This document shows positions 12,251 through 23,576 of a DNA stretch of 64,000 nt, piece by piece. Source of the DNA: Macrolepiota albuminosa (lineage: Eukaryota; Basidiomycota; Agaricomycetes; Agaricales; Agaricaceae); the NCBI GenBank assembly GCA_027475525.1, contig JAMWFC010000113.1:2530001-2594000 (forward strand). Reading direction: 5' to 3'. The notes beneath the pieces were generated by a model. It worked only from the letters and a program-made list of their open reading frames with translations. It ran no database searches and was not told where the DNA came from. How positions within the stretch are numbered: position 1 is the first letter of the stretch; every line of letters begins with the position of its first letter. Both the position numbers and the translations under genes were made by a program.

Positions 12251-12769
12251 TTCATAATACTAGTAGACCTATTATTAATTATTGGTATTGGTACAGCTAA
12301 TAATTACATTAATACTTACTACTAGTCAATTATTCTGATTTTTGTATATAATGTATTTATACCAACCTAGCTTGTCAATATCAGTATTCAGCTAACCAAG
12401 TTTTATTGCTGATAGATAAAAAAAAATACCAAAACACCTTAATTAGTAGCATAGTATCACAATTTCTTATTTCTTTACACTGTTTAATACTTCAACTTCT
12501 GCTTGTGATAACATAGGCTTGTATAACAACCATTAAATACAATTGATTATCAGCCTGTCCAAGTTATCTAATTACTTATAACCTTTGCAATGAAAAAACA
12601 TTGGTTTTACAATATCCTGATGTATATATAGTCTATTAGTCTATCTATAGTACACTATCTACAAAATTTGACCATATATAGTACAATATATACACAGTTC
12701 AAATATTTAGGTTTGTGAGCAAGAAATTATGATATAGGCCTCCTCTCAACCTCAGGTCCATCTTCTGTC
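12251..12769. other. AT-rich spacer
   Basis: Very AT-rich and CpG-free. No gene, RNA or repeat partner recognised. Confidence 0.4.
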
Positions 12770-15480
12770 TTTCTTATGGTCATTGTTGCTGCTGCTCCTT
12801 TATCTATTGAGCTGATCATGAAAAAAATGTGGCAGCAACAGCAGCATGTAAGGCTACACACAAAAATTGGAAACAGAGGCCAACACCATCAGTGGTAGTC
12901 AATGGCAATAGTAGGAACATCACTAATGATGGAGCCACTGATGGTAGATCTGCTTTAGTCACTAGATGTGCAGCCAACTTAGAGGGGCAACTGGAGCCTA
13001 CACTTCCCCTGTCTTGCACTCACACCACAACAGATTCACAGTTCACAATGAATCCTGACCAAATGTATCAGCTTCCACTCATAAAATTCTGCTTACAACA
13101 ATTCTGCTCACAATGAATGTGGTGATAATGCAGCAGTGGTAGATGCCACTACCATCCACCTCTTACAACAAAGAGGATGGAGCCATCCAGACCCTCCAAT
13201 TAATGGCCCTAGTAATGGTTCTTCTAAATATAGAGTGTTAAGAAGAGTGCTTGATATTCTTCAAGATGAGAACACTTATGATAGCAATGACCAATTTGAA
13301 GGTGAGGGAAGGCCAGCATTATAAAACCAAAAGAAGCACAAGGCATTGCCTAACTAATTGTCAACAAATTCCAAGCAACCCTGCAAGTCTTAAGCACAAA
13401 TGTTACAGGAGAATGCAGCTCAATACATTGATATGTCTACACCAGCAAAAAGGAGTAGCAGCTGCACTAAGGTCATTTGACCAGTCTGCCGTCATTGATA
13501 TGGGGAAGTGGGGAAAGTTACATTACATTTTTGTAAACTATAGTATTACAAAAATGTAGCAATGTCTATCATAATAAAAAAAATATATTGCACAATTATA
13601 AACTATCTATCTTCACTTGTCTTCTATTGCCTTGCATCTCTTAGTAAGCTGACTGGATGATTGGGTCTGTTGCATCAGCAACCAACTACTTTGAGAGTTG
13701 CTGCAAGCCTGTCCTCTTGGGCCAGGGAGAGGGTCCTTGGCAGAGATAGAAAAATGGTTGAGGGAGTGATAGAGATATTTGTGCAGATATTTGTTGAAGT
13801 AGGGACAGAACAATAGTGAGAGCAGATAAGTCAGTGACAGGATGAGATTGGTTAGTGGCAAGGGCAGAGGTGTCACTAGTGGAAACAGATATGTCACCAG
13901 TAAGGATGGATATGTTAGCAGTAGCAGGAGATTGATCAGCAGTAGGTTCTTCCTTTTCAGTAATAGGTCCAAGTCTACTATGCTCTGTTGGATGCACTAC
14001 CACATCATCCTGAGCTGATGGATTGGAGGGACAGGTGAAGATATGAAGTCAACTCTGCAAAGCATCAACCACACCTCAAATATTGTGAATCTCCTCTTCC
14101 ATCTAATGAATTCATCCATCATGGTCTGCAAGCATTTTACTCATAAGAGAAACATTGGTTTGAAGATTATCTATGTGGCTACCAAGCATTGTGATTGAAG
14201 AAGTCCTCAATATGTGGTAACCAGCTCTCTTCAGCTATGACAAATCCATCCTGCACCTGCACCTCAACATTCTGCAATGCTTCCTGGAACCCATTCTTCA
14301 TCCTGTTCAAACAGCTTTCTACCCCTGCTATCATACCAGCTACAATGTTCTTACTGTGAATAGACTCTATTGCCCACTCCTTGCCCTTTCCCCTGACCAG
14401 AAGAAGATCTGTTAGATGGTTGAAGGTCAACAGTTTTGATGGTCCCATGATTGGACTGGCTGGTTCATCTGCTAACTATTGGTTAGCTATTTGAGCAGAA
14501 GAAGACTTTTATACTGTCATCATCCTCAATAATCAACACTGACTTCTTTGTCGGTGGTTTTTTCCTCTTTCTCTTGTTGCTAGGCTTGGTGGTTGTCTTG
14601 ACAATTGTTAGGCTGCATGTTCATTTGCGAATAAGCTAGCAAGAATCACATGTGGTGCTGCCCTTTGTCCTAACACACTATAGTTACTTACTTACATAAT
14701 ATTGACTAGGAGGATTGATGTGCTAATTCTTGCAACAAGGTGCTGTTCTCAGATACCTGCCCAACAACAACCTTCTAATAATTTTCCTGTTTGGTATCCT
14801 GCTCTCTTGTTCTTCCTCTTCTTCTTTATCCTTGTTCTTGTTCTTGTTCTCTTGCTCCTCCTATTCACAATGGGTACCAGGAGGATGTTGACCAATGTAG
14901 GTCATCCATTTCCACTTCTTGTAGTTTAGCGACAGACCAGATGAATCTCCTGCTGAAGGACTCAGTCATATTTTTCTTCTTGGGAATTGATGATGGACCA
15001 GACAAATCTTCTGCTGCCAGCCTATGACCTATCTACTCTTCTCATGCTGGTGCCATTAATAAACTAGCTGTAGTCAAAGATCAGGTCATTCTCTGCTCTC
15101 ATTTTGTTTTCCTCCTCTTCTACTCCTCTGAGCTCATTTATTTGCACTGTCTTTCAATTGCCTGGTCATATCCTTGTCAGAAAGCTTGCTTTGAAGTTTT
15201 GAGATAACTTAGGAGAAGTTTCTTGTCATTTTTGACCTGGCTAACCATCAGCTACATGTCAGTTTACAGGATGACTGTTAGTGCATGTCTATTAGGAAGG
15301 AGTGCTTGTATTTTACCAGGTCCTTCAGCTGTCCTTTGAGTTTACCAAGGTCTCCTCTGCAAGCAAGGTATAATACTCAATATTGGTGTCAAGAACCCAT
15401 TGGTAGAGTTCATCATTAGACATGATGGATAGAAGATTAAAGAAATGAATGAGAACTTTATATGAAGCAAGTTCTAAAAA
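12770..15480 (-). pseudogene. Relic gene of family G, copy 1 (cysteine-cluster protein)
   Basis: The minus strand starts near 15425 with an ATG followed by SNDELYQWVLDTNIEYYTLLA. It then has Lys/Glu-rich charged segments (14800-14900) and a region matching the cysteine cluster of copy 2 (CVRTKGSTTCDSC near 14660-14630). A region around 14448-14179 includes GVESCLNRMKNGFQEALQNV and ends SWLPHIEDFF. Below about 13100 it matches copy 2 again (AAHLVTKADLPSVAPSL at 13019-12816). Copy 2 lies at 57123-58340 in the opposite orientation. A Ser/Thr-rich stretch at 14003-13686 is probably part of the same gene. The part at 13130-13560 has a short plus-strand open frame and is unresolved. The gene is unidentified; only the cysteine pattern hints at a zinc-binding protein. 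Confidence 0.45.
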
Positions 15481-15619
15481 TAAATATCATGTGACCCTGT
15501 TTAAATTACAAAAGAAGTTTGATTTATTGCTTGACAAACCTTACTTGGTTTATCTTACTGCATAGTAAGTAACAATAAGCTAAGTGGGTCAAAAATTCTT
15601 GACAATTTGATGTCAATGC

Positions 15620-15691
15620 ATTAGTGGGAATTAAATCCACATACTGTAAGATACAAGGAATACTAATTGAGATATTCCACTACACCACATG
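15620..15691 (-). ncRNA. tRNA-like SINE head 1
   Basis: On the minus strand, TGGTGTAGTGGAAT (15687-15674) resembles a pol III A box and GGATTTAATTCCC (15638-15626) a B box, at tRNA-like spacing. CpG-type decay of the usual GGTTCGA core would explain the sequence. It looks like a tRNA-derived SINE remnant, not a functional tRNA. Confidence 0.4.
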
Positions 15692-16059
15692 GTTTTCCTG
15701 TATACTTCTACAGTGTAAATAAATATCAGTCTAATATTGTCAATTCAATACAGATCAACCAGTTGTGGTAATTTTTTTTTTTGATCCATCCATATACAGG
15801 ATACAACTCCAGTAGATCTCTTTCATCCTCTGTCAATTTGATCTGTCTATGTACAGGATATGACTCCAGCAGACCTCTTCTGCCCTCTGTCAATTTACTA
15901 CAGGTAAAAAATGATAACACTATCCATTCAAAACTCCAGAGATTACTGGGATGGAAGAGCTTGCTATATGCACTATACTAAATACAGGTGCAAGTATCAG
16001 CCCTACTAAAATATTTGTCATTTTTACACAGGACCTAACATCTACTGCTGTTTACTAAT

Positions 16060-16362
16060 ATCTGCTAATGTCTGCTAGCATCATTAATGTGATCCATTTC
16101 AAACTCCAGAGATTATAAAAGAAGGATAGGATGGAGAAGCTTGCACATGTGTTTATTGCAGTGCATGTGACAAGTGATGATACACCCCAGCTGGCTATCT
16201 TTTTCACAAAGACCAGCATAAAGGTAGCCAGCCACAGTGTATCATCAACTTGTCACATGTGCTGGAGAAACACATGCACAAATACCTCCATTCTATATCT
16301 ATGCAGAAATCTCTGGAATTTTGAATGGATCAAATTAATGATGCTAGCAGACATCAGTGCCC
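16060..16362. repeat. Foldback element with about 135-bp inverted arms
   Basis: Sequence from about 16060 to 16205 reappears as an imperfect reverse complement from about 16220 to 16362. Matching blocks include TCTGCTAGCATCATTAAT (16071) against its complement ending 16351, CCAGAGATT, GCACATGTGTTT against AAACACATGCAC, and GTGACAAGT near the centre. The loop is short. This is typical of a foldback or MITE-like element. A partial single arm lies at 15925-15970. No coding capacity. Confidence 0.6.
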
Positions 16363-16379
16363 TGCTACTATAATGTGCA

Positions 16380-16455
16380 TTAGAGGAAGTTGAACCTGCC
16401 TCTTGTGCATGATATGAAATATCAATTTATTAATATTCTATTGTACTACAGATGT
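16380..16455 (-). ncRNA. tRNA-like SINE head 2
   Basis: A B-box-like GGTTCAACTTCC lies on the minus strand (16396-16385); the upstream A box is degraded. The sequence between resembles the neighbour at 16541-16613, so it is judged a more decayed member of the same SINE-like family. Confidence 0.3.
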
Positions 16456-16540
16456 CTACTACAAGTCAGTATAGTGTGCATGTAGTGCAAAAATGCACCT
16501 GTATAAAAGGACACCATTAGACATTATTAAGGTGGACTAG

Positions 16541-16613
16541 GAGGAGTCAAACCTGCCACTGTACACAATATTGAATATCAATTGACAAATATTCCACTAA
16601 ACCACTAAGACTG
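16541..16613 (-). ncRNA. tRNA-like SINE head 3
   Basis: The minus strand shows TGGTTTAGTGGAAT (16604-16591, A box) and GGTTTGACTCC (16553-16543, B box with the expected CpG changed to TpG). Spacing fits a tRNA-derived promoter. Similar heads lie at 15620-15691 and 16380-16455 in the same orientation. Confidence 0.45.
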
Positions 16614-16817
16614 GTTGCACCCTTTTGGTATATTGTCAAAAGACACCATCTTGGTAAATTCATTTAATCCATTCATCTGCTCATGGATGGGATACAGGTC
16701 CACTAGACTTGTTTCCTCTTTTTCAACTCAGCACCATCCCTACTAAATTATTTGTCATTTTTACACAAAAAGATTTCTTTGGATGTCAGCTGCCTCACAT
16801 GCTAACATCTGCTACCA

Positions 16818-16837
16818 TCTGCTGGCATGCCAGCAGA
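16818..16837. repeat. Perfect 20-bp palindrome
   Basis: TCTGCTGGCATGCCAGCAGA equals its own reverse complement. Related TCTGCT / ATGCCAG words recur at 18820-18850, 19010-19100 and on the right flank of family B (42068-42100). Confidence 0.7.
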
Positions 16838-17041
16838 CAGCAGACACTCACACACACCCCTTTTGTCCTTTCTCCTTTTTCTCTCCAGTGCCATCCTCTC
16901 CACTCTGCTGATAGGCTTCTACTCAGACTGAGCACATCAAGAGATATTATAGGTTGGCCAACACTTGACATATAGAAGACTCTAGTGACCAGATTGGATA
17001 CAAAACAGCTCTGGCTTGGGCACTTTATTGCAGGTCTTACC

Positions 17042-17803
17042 TGTCACGACCCCTCCCCTCCAGAACCCCCTGGGACATCCCCAGAGCCCCATCCAGGGCC
17101 CTCTTTTGTCAACCCCACAACGCGTCCCGCCCCTACAGCTGCCGATGCCACCATCACACGCATCAAAGACCGCCATCAGCCAGCCCCCCAGGAACCCTGC
17201 ATCATGGACCCCGGGATCAACCGCCATCAACAATTGGATCACGCGACCTGCTTCCAGCCATCATGCATCACGCATCACAGCTCCCTCCATGCCAATTGAT
17301 TGCATGCCTCACACATGCAATCCAAGTATACAGTCCCTGCCCACTACTCAATGCCTCCCAGAGCCCATTCCAGACACCCCAAAATCCTGAGACCCGGCCC
17401 CGTTGTACTTATAGCATAGTTCCCCGTTGTATTCGCTAGTCTTGATATTAATTTGAATTGTTGTGTGCCCTCTGCTTGACTGGTATGCACTGACTGGCAC
17501 GCTTCGACTGGCATGCTTGAATAACCGTGTGCTCTAAGTTTGGTACGCACTTCACAACTTACAATTTGTTAACCCGGTCTCGTCTTAGAACCCCCAGTTC
17601 ACGACTCAACCTCTACCCAACCCTCAGCTACTGAAAACCCAAAACCTCTGGACCAAGTCCCCTCTCCTGAGACTACCCCTGCCCGTGTCTTGAACCCTGG
17701 AGTCCTAGCCCTGGAGTTCCAGACACCTGAGTATCCGTAGATCAAGTCCACCTCATAAGGGCGTTGCTTTTCCAGAAAGCCCCCGACTCAGCAGAACCTG
17801 ACA
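17042..17803 (+). repeat. Solo family A LTR, copy 2, with TTACC target duplication
   Basis: Begins TGTCACGACCCC and ends AGAACCTGACA. It is flanked by a perfect 5-bp target-site duplication, TTACC at 17037-17041 and 17804-17808. No internal element sequence remains, so this is a solo LTR left by LTR-LTR recombination. A TATA-like TACTTATA (17406) precedes the AGTCTTGATATTA motif at 17438 by 32 bp, as in the other copies. Confidence 0.92.
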
Positions 17804-18099
17804 TTACCCATTTACCTTAATCACTATTTATCAGTCCTTCAGCACCCTCTATTCACCAACTTCAAGAATTTGAGAGCCTTGGGAGGTATAGCACTAGCAC
17901 AATGATAGAAAGTAGACTCTGATCAAACCCTGATCACTTCCAGAAGAAGTTAGCATTAGATGCTGCCATTTGATGAGGCACCTCAATCAGAAGTCTAAAA
18001 AAATCAATAATGACAGCACAAGATATATTCAAATCTGACATCTAGACTTGTCAGAAATTGATACAATGTGTAGTGCCAACAATTAGCGCTCATGGCATC

Positions 18100-18664
18100 T
18101 GTCGAGGATTTTCTGACCATACCCTGGAGTAGTCTGGCCAATCAGAATTATATTAAGAGTGAGCAGACTCATATAATTCTAAGTCAATTTAGAGTCGCTG
18201 TTGGTTGCCATGGATTATAATGTCATTAGTCGCTGTCATCTATGTGCTGTGGGTCACTATTGACAAGTCATCATTAGAGGAAACCACAAGGAGAGGCGCT
18301 AAATAGTAGTGCTGCAAATAGACTTATCTTGGAAAATACAGTAGCGCATAGTATAAAAAATAGCTACTTCACATGTACATAACAATGAATCATAACACCT
18401 ATCCAAGTTATGCTTAGTGTTTAAATTGCATTAGCTTGACCTAACGTTATTACTAAGTTGGGCGCTAGCCTTGTTTATCTTGTTTTTATCATTTATAGTG
18501 CCATTTATAGGCATATTATGCTGTGCTATTCATCTTCATTTTGATATCTTTGCTTAAGCTATGGCACTTACAGTTTGTTAGATAGCATTTGAGATGCTAT
18601 TATCTAGCACATTGTTCTATTACATTTGCTCAAGCATACTGAGACTCTGTTAGGACTCCTCACA
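18100..18664. repeat. LTR-like unit C, copy 1
   Basis: Begins TGTCGAGGA and ends TCCTCACA, which are near-perfect inverted ends of TG...CA type. A second copy lies at 47503-48035. However, homology to that copy continues on both sides and no target-site duplication is found, so it may be an internal part of repeat D and not a solo LTR. Confidence 0.35.
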
Positions 18665-18760
18665 ACTATGCATGCCAAGTGCTGGAGATGGTGTTGTACT
18701 GCATATACGTCTAGTGCATCCAACCACAGTTGGCATCATCACCACACACTACCTCACATG

Positions 18761-19621
18761 CTACTCCTGTCCACTACATGCACCCCACTTCCCTCCTTTC
18801 TCCTAATCTGATGTCTGATGTCTGCTATGTCTGCTGGCATGCCAGTAAACACCCACGCTCCTTCTCTTTCTCCCCATTTCTATTCCTCTTCTGCCACCTC
18901 CACACTCTCTCAGACACCACCCCATGCAGCAGATGTCTATGCATCCCCTTTTTTTCTCTCTTGCTCTGATGCTGGACAATGCCAGAGATTTTTAGTGGTT
19001 GCCAGGGGTTGCTGATAGATGCCAGCAAATAGCCAACAAATGCCAATAGATGCCAGTAAGTCCTGATAGATGCCAGCTGATGGCAGTTGATGCCAACACC
19101 CCTTTCAAGCCATAAAAAATCTTTTGGGAAGTATGCTGCCCCCTTCTACCTCTAAATATCTATGCAAGGACCTGCAGAGATGTAGGGGGACAGCTGTTCA
19201 TTGTGTTATCTAACCTTCAATTTTTTCTATTCATTAGTCATAGACCTGTGGTGCAATGGTTAAATTGTCAATGTGTTCCATTGCTGAAGGCTTTTCCAAG
19301 GCTGTGGGTTTGATTTTTCCCCATAGGCATAAGGACTAGATAAAAGGTTACTTGTTTTTTGGTCCAATTAGCCTCCATAGTCTGCTGGTGCTTCGTGCAG
19401 GCCAGTGTCAACCTACATATGTTTGAGTGGGTTGATGTAGATCTGCATGAATGTCTGCTGGCATTGGAGATGGAAAAAGGAGAGAAGGGGAGGTGCACAG
19501 CTTTGAGTTGCTGTGGGAAGGAAGAGAGAGGGAAAAGAAGTAGAGAACCTTGAGGAGAGTTTACTCATGCCATAATGTCTGCTAATAAAGGAGGTTTTCA
19601 CTTATGGGCTGATGCACATTG
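18761..19621. other. Spacer with ATGCCAG-type short repeats
   Basis: Contains many irregular copies of the word GATGCCAG / TGCCAGC, densest at 19010-19100, plus one tRNA-like SINE head at 19243-19325. No protein-coding gene is supported. Confidence 0.45.
19243..19325 (+). ncRNA. tRNA-like SINE head 4
   Basis: TGTGGTGCAATGGT (19247-19260) resembles an A box and GGGTTTGATTTTTCC (19305-19320) a B box in which the usual CpG has decayed. The sequence cannot fold as an intact tRNA, so a SINE or tRNA pseudogene is more likely. Confidence 0.4.
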
Positions 19622-19625
19622 ACGT

Positions 19626-20565
19626 TGATGACGCCCAAAGTTTTGGTCAGTAACAAATATAGTTATAGTGTTACCGTACCAATTGTTGCATTGGGCGCGC
19701 TATAAGTGATGTGAGGAGTCCCAGGCAGGTCCCAGAGAACGTGCCTATGAAAATGGGGAAAAGTCGGTAAGGGGGTCGGCAAGCATAATGCGCTAAGGTA
19801 AAGCGCCTATGAAGGGAGCGGTAAGTGAACACGGCAACGTGAGTGGCAAGAGCGCGGTAAGCTTAGCGAAGTCTAAGCGTTGTAAATGCCTGCCATAGAT
19901 GCAAGGTGCGAATAGGTCGAAGGCTAGCAATGAAGTCTGCAGCTGCCGACAAGCTCGACATTGCCGACCATAAATGAGATCTTGAGTGTAAGGGAGACTG
20001 AAGTAAGGGGAGCAGGAAACTCTGGTCTATTGTTCTTCCGTTCCTATGTACAAGTCAGTAAGTACTTTATATACTACAAGGAGTTCACCGTCGCCAGTGA
20101 CCAACCATTGCCAAAGTGCGGTAAACTAGAAAATTTCATAGGGATAGCTCCAATGGTTTCAGATCCCTACCATCCATTCAAGAACCTTAGCAATGCCAGG
20201 CGACAGATCGCGAAGCTAAACCATCAACCCATCACCCTTCTGTCTGTCCAAAATGCTTAGCAATGTCAGGCGCCAAATTGAGGCGCTAAGTGGTGTCAAA
20301 CGCCAAGGTCAAACGCCAAGCTGTCTGTCAGTTTTTGATAGATCATCAGGCTTCTCCCTAAGCGCTGTCGTTAGTGACTGATGCCATCTGTCAGTTGTCA
20401 TTCTGTCTGCCATCGGCGCTATCATTGATTGGATCTGCTTCTTGCCATGCGCGGCCATCAAATATTGCCAAAATTGATTAATTAGCACGCGCTAAGATAT
20501 CCTGAGCCTGTGCCATGTTGCCGTAGCCTGCCGTTGATGCGCTGATCCTGTATGGGGTCCTATCA
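19626..20565 (-). repeat. Family B 3' LTR
   Basis: On the minus strand it begins TGATAGGACCCC and ends GGGCGTCATCA. It is closely similar to 41126-42065. A decayed solo copy exists at 44903-46636. Confidence 0.92.
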
Positions 20566-20577
20566 TCCCCCCCCAAC
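20566..20577 (-). promoter_or_regulatory. Family B polypurine tract
   Basis: On the minus strand a run of G followed by A (GGGGGGGGGGA) lies directly against the 3' LTR, the usual position and composition of the plus-strand DNA primer of LTR retrotransposons. Confidence 0.75.
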
Positions 20578-20734
20578 TGAAAAATTGACTGTCCTCAGTC
20601 ACCAAATAAGGCTACCGTTACCGCTTTTGTGACAAGTGGTCCGTGCGTTTTTGAGATTTTGTTTATAGTCCTGGCGCATGAGTGTGGACTTCGTTTCTCC
20701 TCCCATCTTTTATCTGGCGCTCTATTAAAATTAA

Positions 20735-23145
20735 ATGTCTTTCCGCATTCCAACTCCGCCCCCCGTACCATCTTGCGAGGCTCAAGACGCTGCCTCCGCC
20801 TATATCAAAAAGGCGAATAATTTCCTCAAGCGAATCGATGGTGTTGGCACAGACGCGCTTATAAATTTGGTGACTGCCGTTATGAAGTTATACGAGCGGT
20901 GGCTGGAGGTGCACGTTCTTGGCGTGGGCTGGGATTGCGAAATAGAGGTTCGAGAGTGGTGCCGATCGCAGTACCTGGATCATTGTGGTGCGAAGTGGTT
21001 AGCGCCTTTTGCTTGTTTTGTAAGTCCCTCTAGCTCTTGCCATGTCGCTAGCTGATCGAGTTGCCAGGCGCCTCCTCCTGTCCCAACGATTGAGGATGAG
21101 TTGGAGGATATTCTGTCCGGTGCCTTGCCGATGATGGTAAGCGCACCTGCGGCAGAGTGAGTATTCCTAACCCATTCCTTTGACCTTAGCTTTGGTCTGA
21201 CTTGTCGCCTCATAGTAAACAGGAGGTGTTGGCGCAGTTAGCACGCATGCAGGTGGAGGAGGAGATCACGGCAAGGCAGGAGGAGGTTTCTCAAGACGCC
21301 TGCAAGATTACCAGGGCGCTAGAGGAGTGAGAGAGGGTGGCAGCGTTGGCAGCAAAGATGGAGGAAGTTGCTGCGGGGAAGGTGCCTGCCGCCAAGAGGC
21401 AGTCGGTAGCAGAGGGATCCAGCCAGGGTGGTCGTGCTGGCAGCACTTTGAGCCCAGTGTTGCCGGCTAGCAAGTCAGGCTCACCAAGGAAGCCGGCAGG
21501 TGCTTCCAAACGTAAGGTAAGTGCTAATTTTGCTTGCCGTTGCCGACAGTCACTAACAACATCTGTAGAGTCGCAAGGCGGCTCCTCAATACGTGGTAAG
21601 TGGTCTTTGGAAAATTTAGTCTCCTTATTTACCGTGATCCTTCTAGGCGCCAACGCAGTCCAGTTTTGATGACAAGGAGCTCAAAGGACTGCTGTTGCTG
21701 CGTCGCGAGGAGGCCGTTCTTGACGAGGAGCAAGAGGCCGGGGTCGTCATGGAGGAGATGAAGGGAAAGAAGACCGTTTCCCTGGTGACCCGGCAAGCTT
21801 TTAAGGAGGTGCGGGGAGCGATAAGTAACTCTTCTGTCTTTTTGAGTCTTTTGCTAACTCTTAGCGCTAGTGTGACAAGTGCTGGGCCAACAACGACCCA
21901 GAAGGCTGCTAGTTCCCGACTGGGGCCCAGCCGTGCTACCATTGTGGCACCCTGAAGCGCGCTTGTACCATCGACAGGGCCAAGAGTCACGAGCGTGGCG
22001 GCGTGCCAGATGCTCTCATCGAGAAGACGTTTTCCTGCGCGGTATTGGTAAGGAGGGCTAGAGAGTTTGTGGAGGGGCAGAAGAAGAAGGTAGCTGCAGG
22101 TGGCATGGCAGCAATTGGACGGGCCTCCTTGGCGTTGCCGATGTGCCAAGGAGATGGGTCAGAATCTGTCGGCAATCGAGGCGCCGGCGAGCGCCAAGGG
22201 ACTTCGGTCCCAGAAAAACGTCAAGCCCCTTCCCCAAGCAAGGGGAAGGGCAAAGCAAAGCGCCCTCGTGTGGTCTCGTTGTCGCCTTTGCCCTCGCCAG
22301 CTCCAAAGGACACTGACATGGAGGACCTGGAGAAGGCGTTGGCGGCTAGTCGCCTCCCACCTCGTGACACAGAGGCTGGCCCAAGTGGTCTCTTGTCGCC
22401 CATTCACTTGGCGGCAAGATCTCTTGGCGGGGAGCAGGAGGAGGGAGAGTGGGAGGCAGTTGGTGACTTGGCACCTCAAGAGGAGCGGGAAGATGCTCCC
22501 GCAGATGTTGAGATGGGGGAGGAGGAGAAGGCAGAGGGGGCGGCAACAGGAGGGGATGAGGACGCCAAGGGTGAAGAAGAAACCCTGGTGACGCAACGGG
22601 AAGGCGACGAGGCGGTGGCAGGCGAAGGGGAGGGAGCAGTTGGAGTTGCCAGGGAGGAGCCTGAGTGGCGCTGGCTGCCTCCCTACAGTAGCGTTGCCCC
22701 TTGGGAGGTATCAGACCCCGAGGACTTTGCCGGACTGGAGCCTAGGCGACCTGTCGTCGCCAGGATAAACCCTGCCTGGACTCCCCAGCCACAGCCAACG
22801 GTCACTGGCGACGCTTTCAACTGGCTGGGACAAGACCTTGTGTACCTGGTAGTGGCGCTCAACCCATGGGAGATGCTGGAGAGGTTTTTGAGGAGGGCGG
22901 CAACAATGGAGGCGACAATGGGTTGGGAGCGGGAACGAGTCCGGGGCTAGCTAATGGCGCTAAGGTTGCGCTACTCCAACCTGGGTTGTAGCCTTAGCGT
23001 TCTGCGTGATTATCAAGCGGATTGCCAAGCCGCTATGGATTGGCAGGCCGCCAACAATATCTTGCCGGGCGACTTGCTTCCCCTTCGTGATTCCTCCTTG
23101 CCATTGTCTGACGATTCCTTGCCAATGGACGACAAAAGTGACTGA
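20735..23145 (+). pseudogene. Antisense Zn2Cys6-like gene of family B
   Basis: A spliced gene on the strand opposite to gag-pol, placed between integrase and the 3' LTR. Exons inferred from splice sites and frame: 20735-21019, 21068-21136, 21190-21516, 21569-21595, 21647-21808 and 21871-23145; all introns are phase 0 and have GT-AG ends (the last donor, GTGCGG, is weak). About 715 codons. Order: N-terminal domain with many Trp, a charged coiled-coil-like segment, CDKCWANNDPEGC then eight positions then CYHCGTLKRAC (CX2CX8C-X8-CX2CX6C), a basic stretch KGKGKAKRPRV that could be a nuclear localisation signal, a long Glu-rich acidic region, and a C-terminal block with Trp. Three in-frame stops: TGA 21328, TAG 21910, TAG 22948. 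Function unknown; a DNA-binding regulator is only a guess from the cysteines. Confidence 0.65.
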
Positions 23146-23576
23146 GCGGACCTTAGCGTAGAGAGGCCGCTATATATACATATATTTTTGTTGCCGTTTT
23201 TGATATATAACTGTTTTTGCCGCCTCCTTGCAGAGTGGACGGATAAGTCTAGTAATCTGAGTTAGCGCAACAGCAGAGAGCGAAGAAAGTATAGCAAAGA
23301 GAACACAAGCGGCAAGTATTCTAAGGTAGGTTTTAGCAAGAGGAGTAGTAGGTGTGGGACTTGGACAAATTTTGAGGACAAAGGGAAATGCTCAGTAAAT
23401 CATCATAGCAAAAAAACCCTTGGCAAGAGTTGCGCAGTGTGCTAAGCGTTGGCGACACGCTAGCGCTGCGACTTGACTATGTAAGGAATTGTCTGTTGGA
23501 TATAGTACAGTAAGTATCGGCAAGAAAGATAAGTAAGGTAAGTAATAGAAAAAGGAGCTTATCAATGTATTCTTTT

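Larger units (their letters stand above)
16915..18760. repeat. Repeat D, copy 1, interrupted by a solo LTR
   Basis: Outside the LTR at 17042-17803 this region is homologous to 47085-48120 in the same orientation; shared phrases include the block around GGCTTCTACT and the block CACCTCAATCAGAAG. The homology extends on both sides of an internal LTR-like unit at 18100-18664. No coding region is recognised, and what kind of element D is remains unclear. Confidence 0.55.

Noticed and set aside
15620..16613. SINE heads as functional tRNA genes
   Set aside because: No intact acceptor stem or anticodon arm can be drawn, and the B boxes carry CpG-type mutations.
18100..18664. Unit C as a clear solo LTR
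   Set aside because: The ends look right, but no target duplication exists in either copy and homology continues outside. Kept only as a low-confidence feature.
21643..22149. Minus-strand open frame of 168 codons in the family B antisense gene
   Set aside because: It lies on the strand of pol but has no retrotransposon motif. The plus-strand frame has introns, a cysteine cluster and consistent phases.
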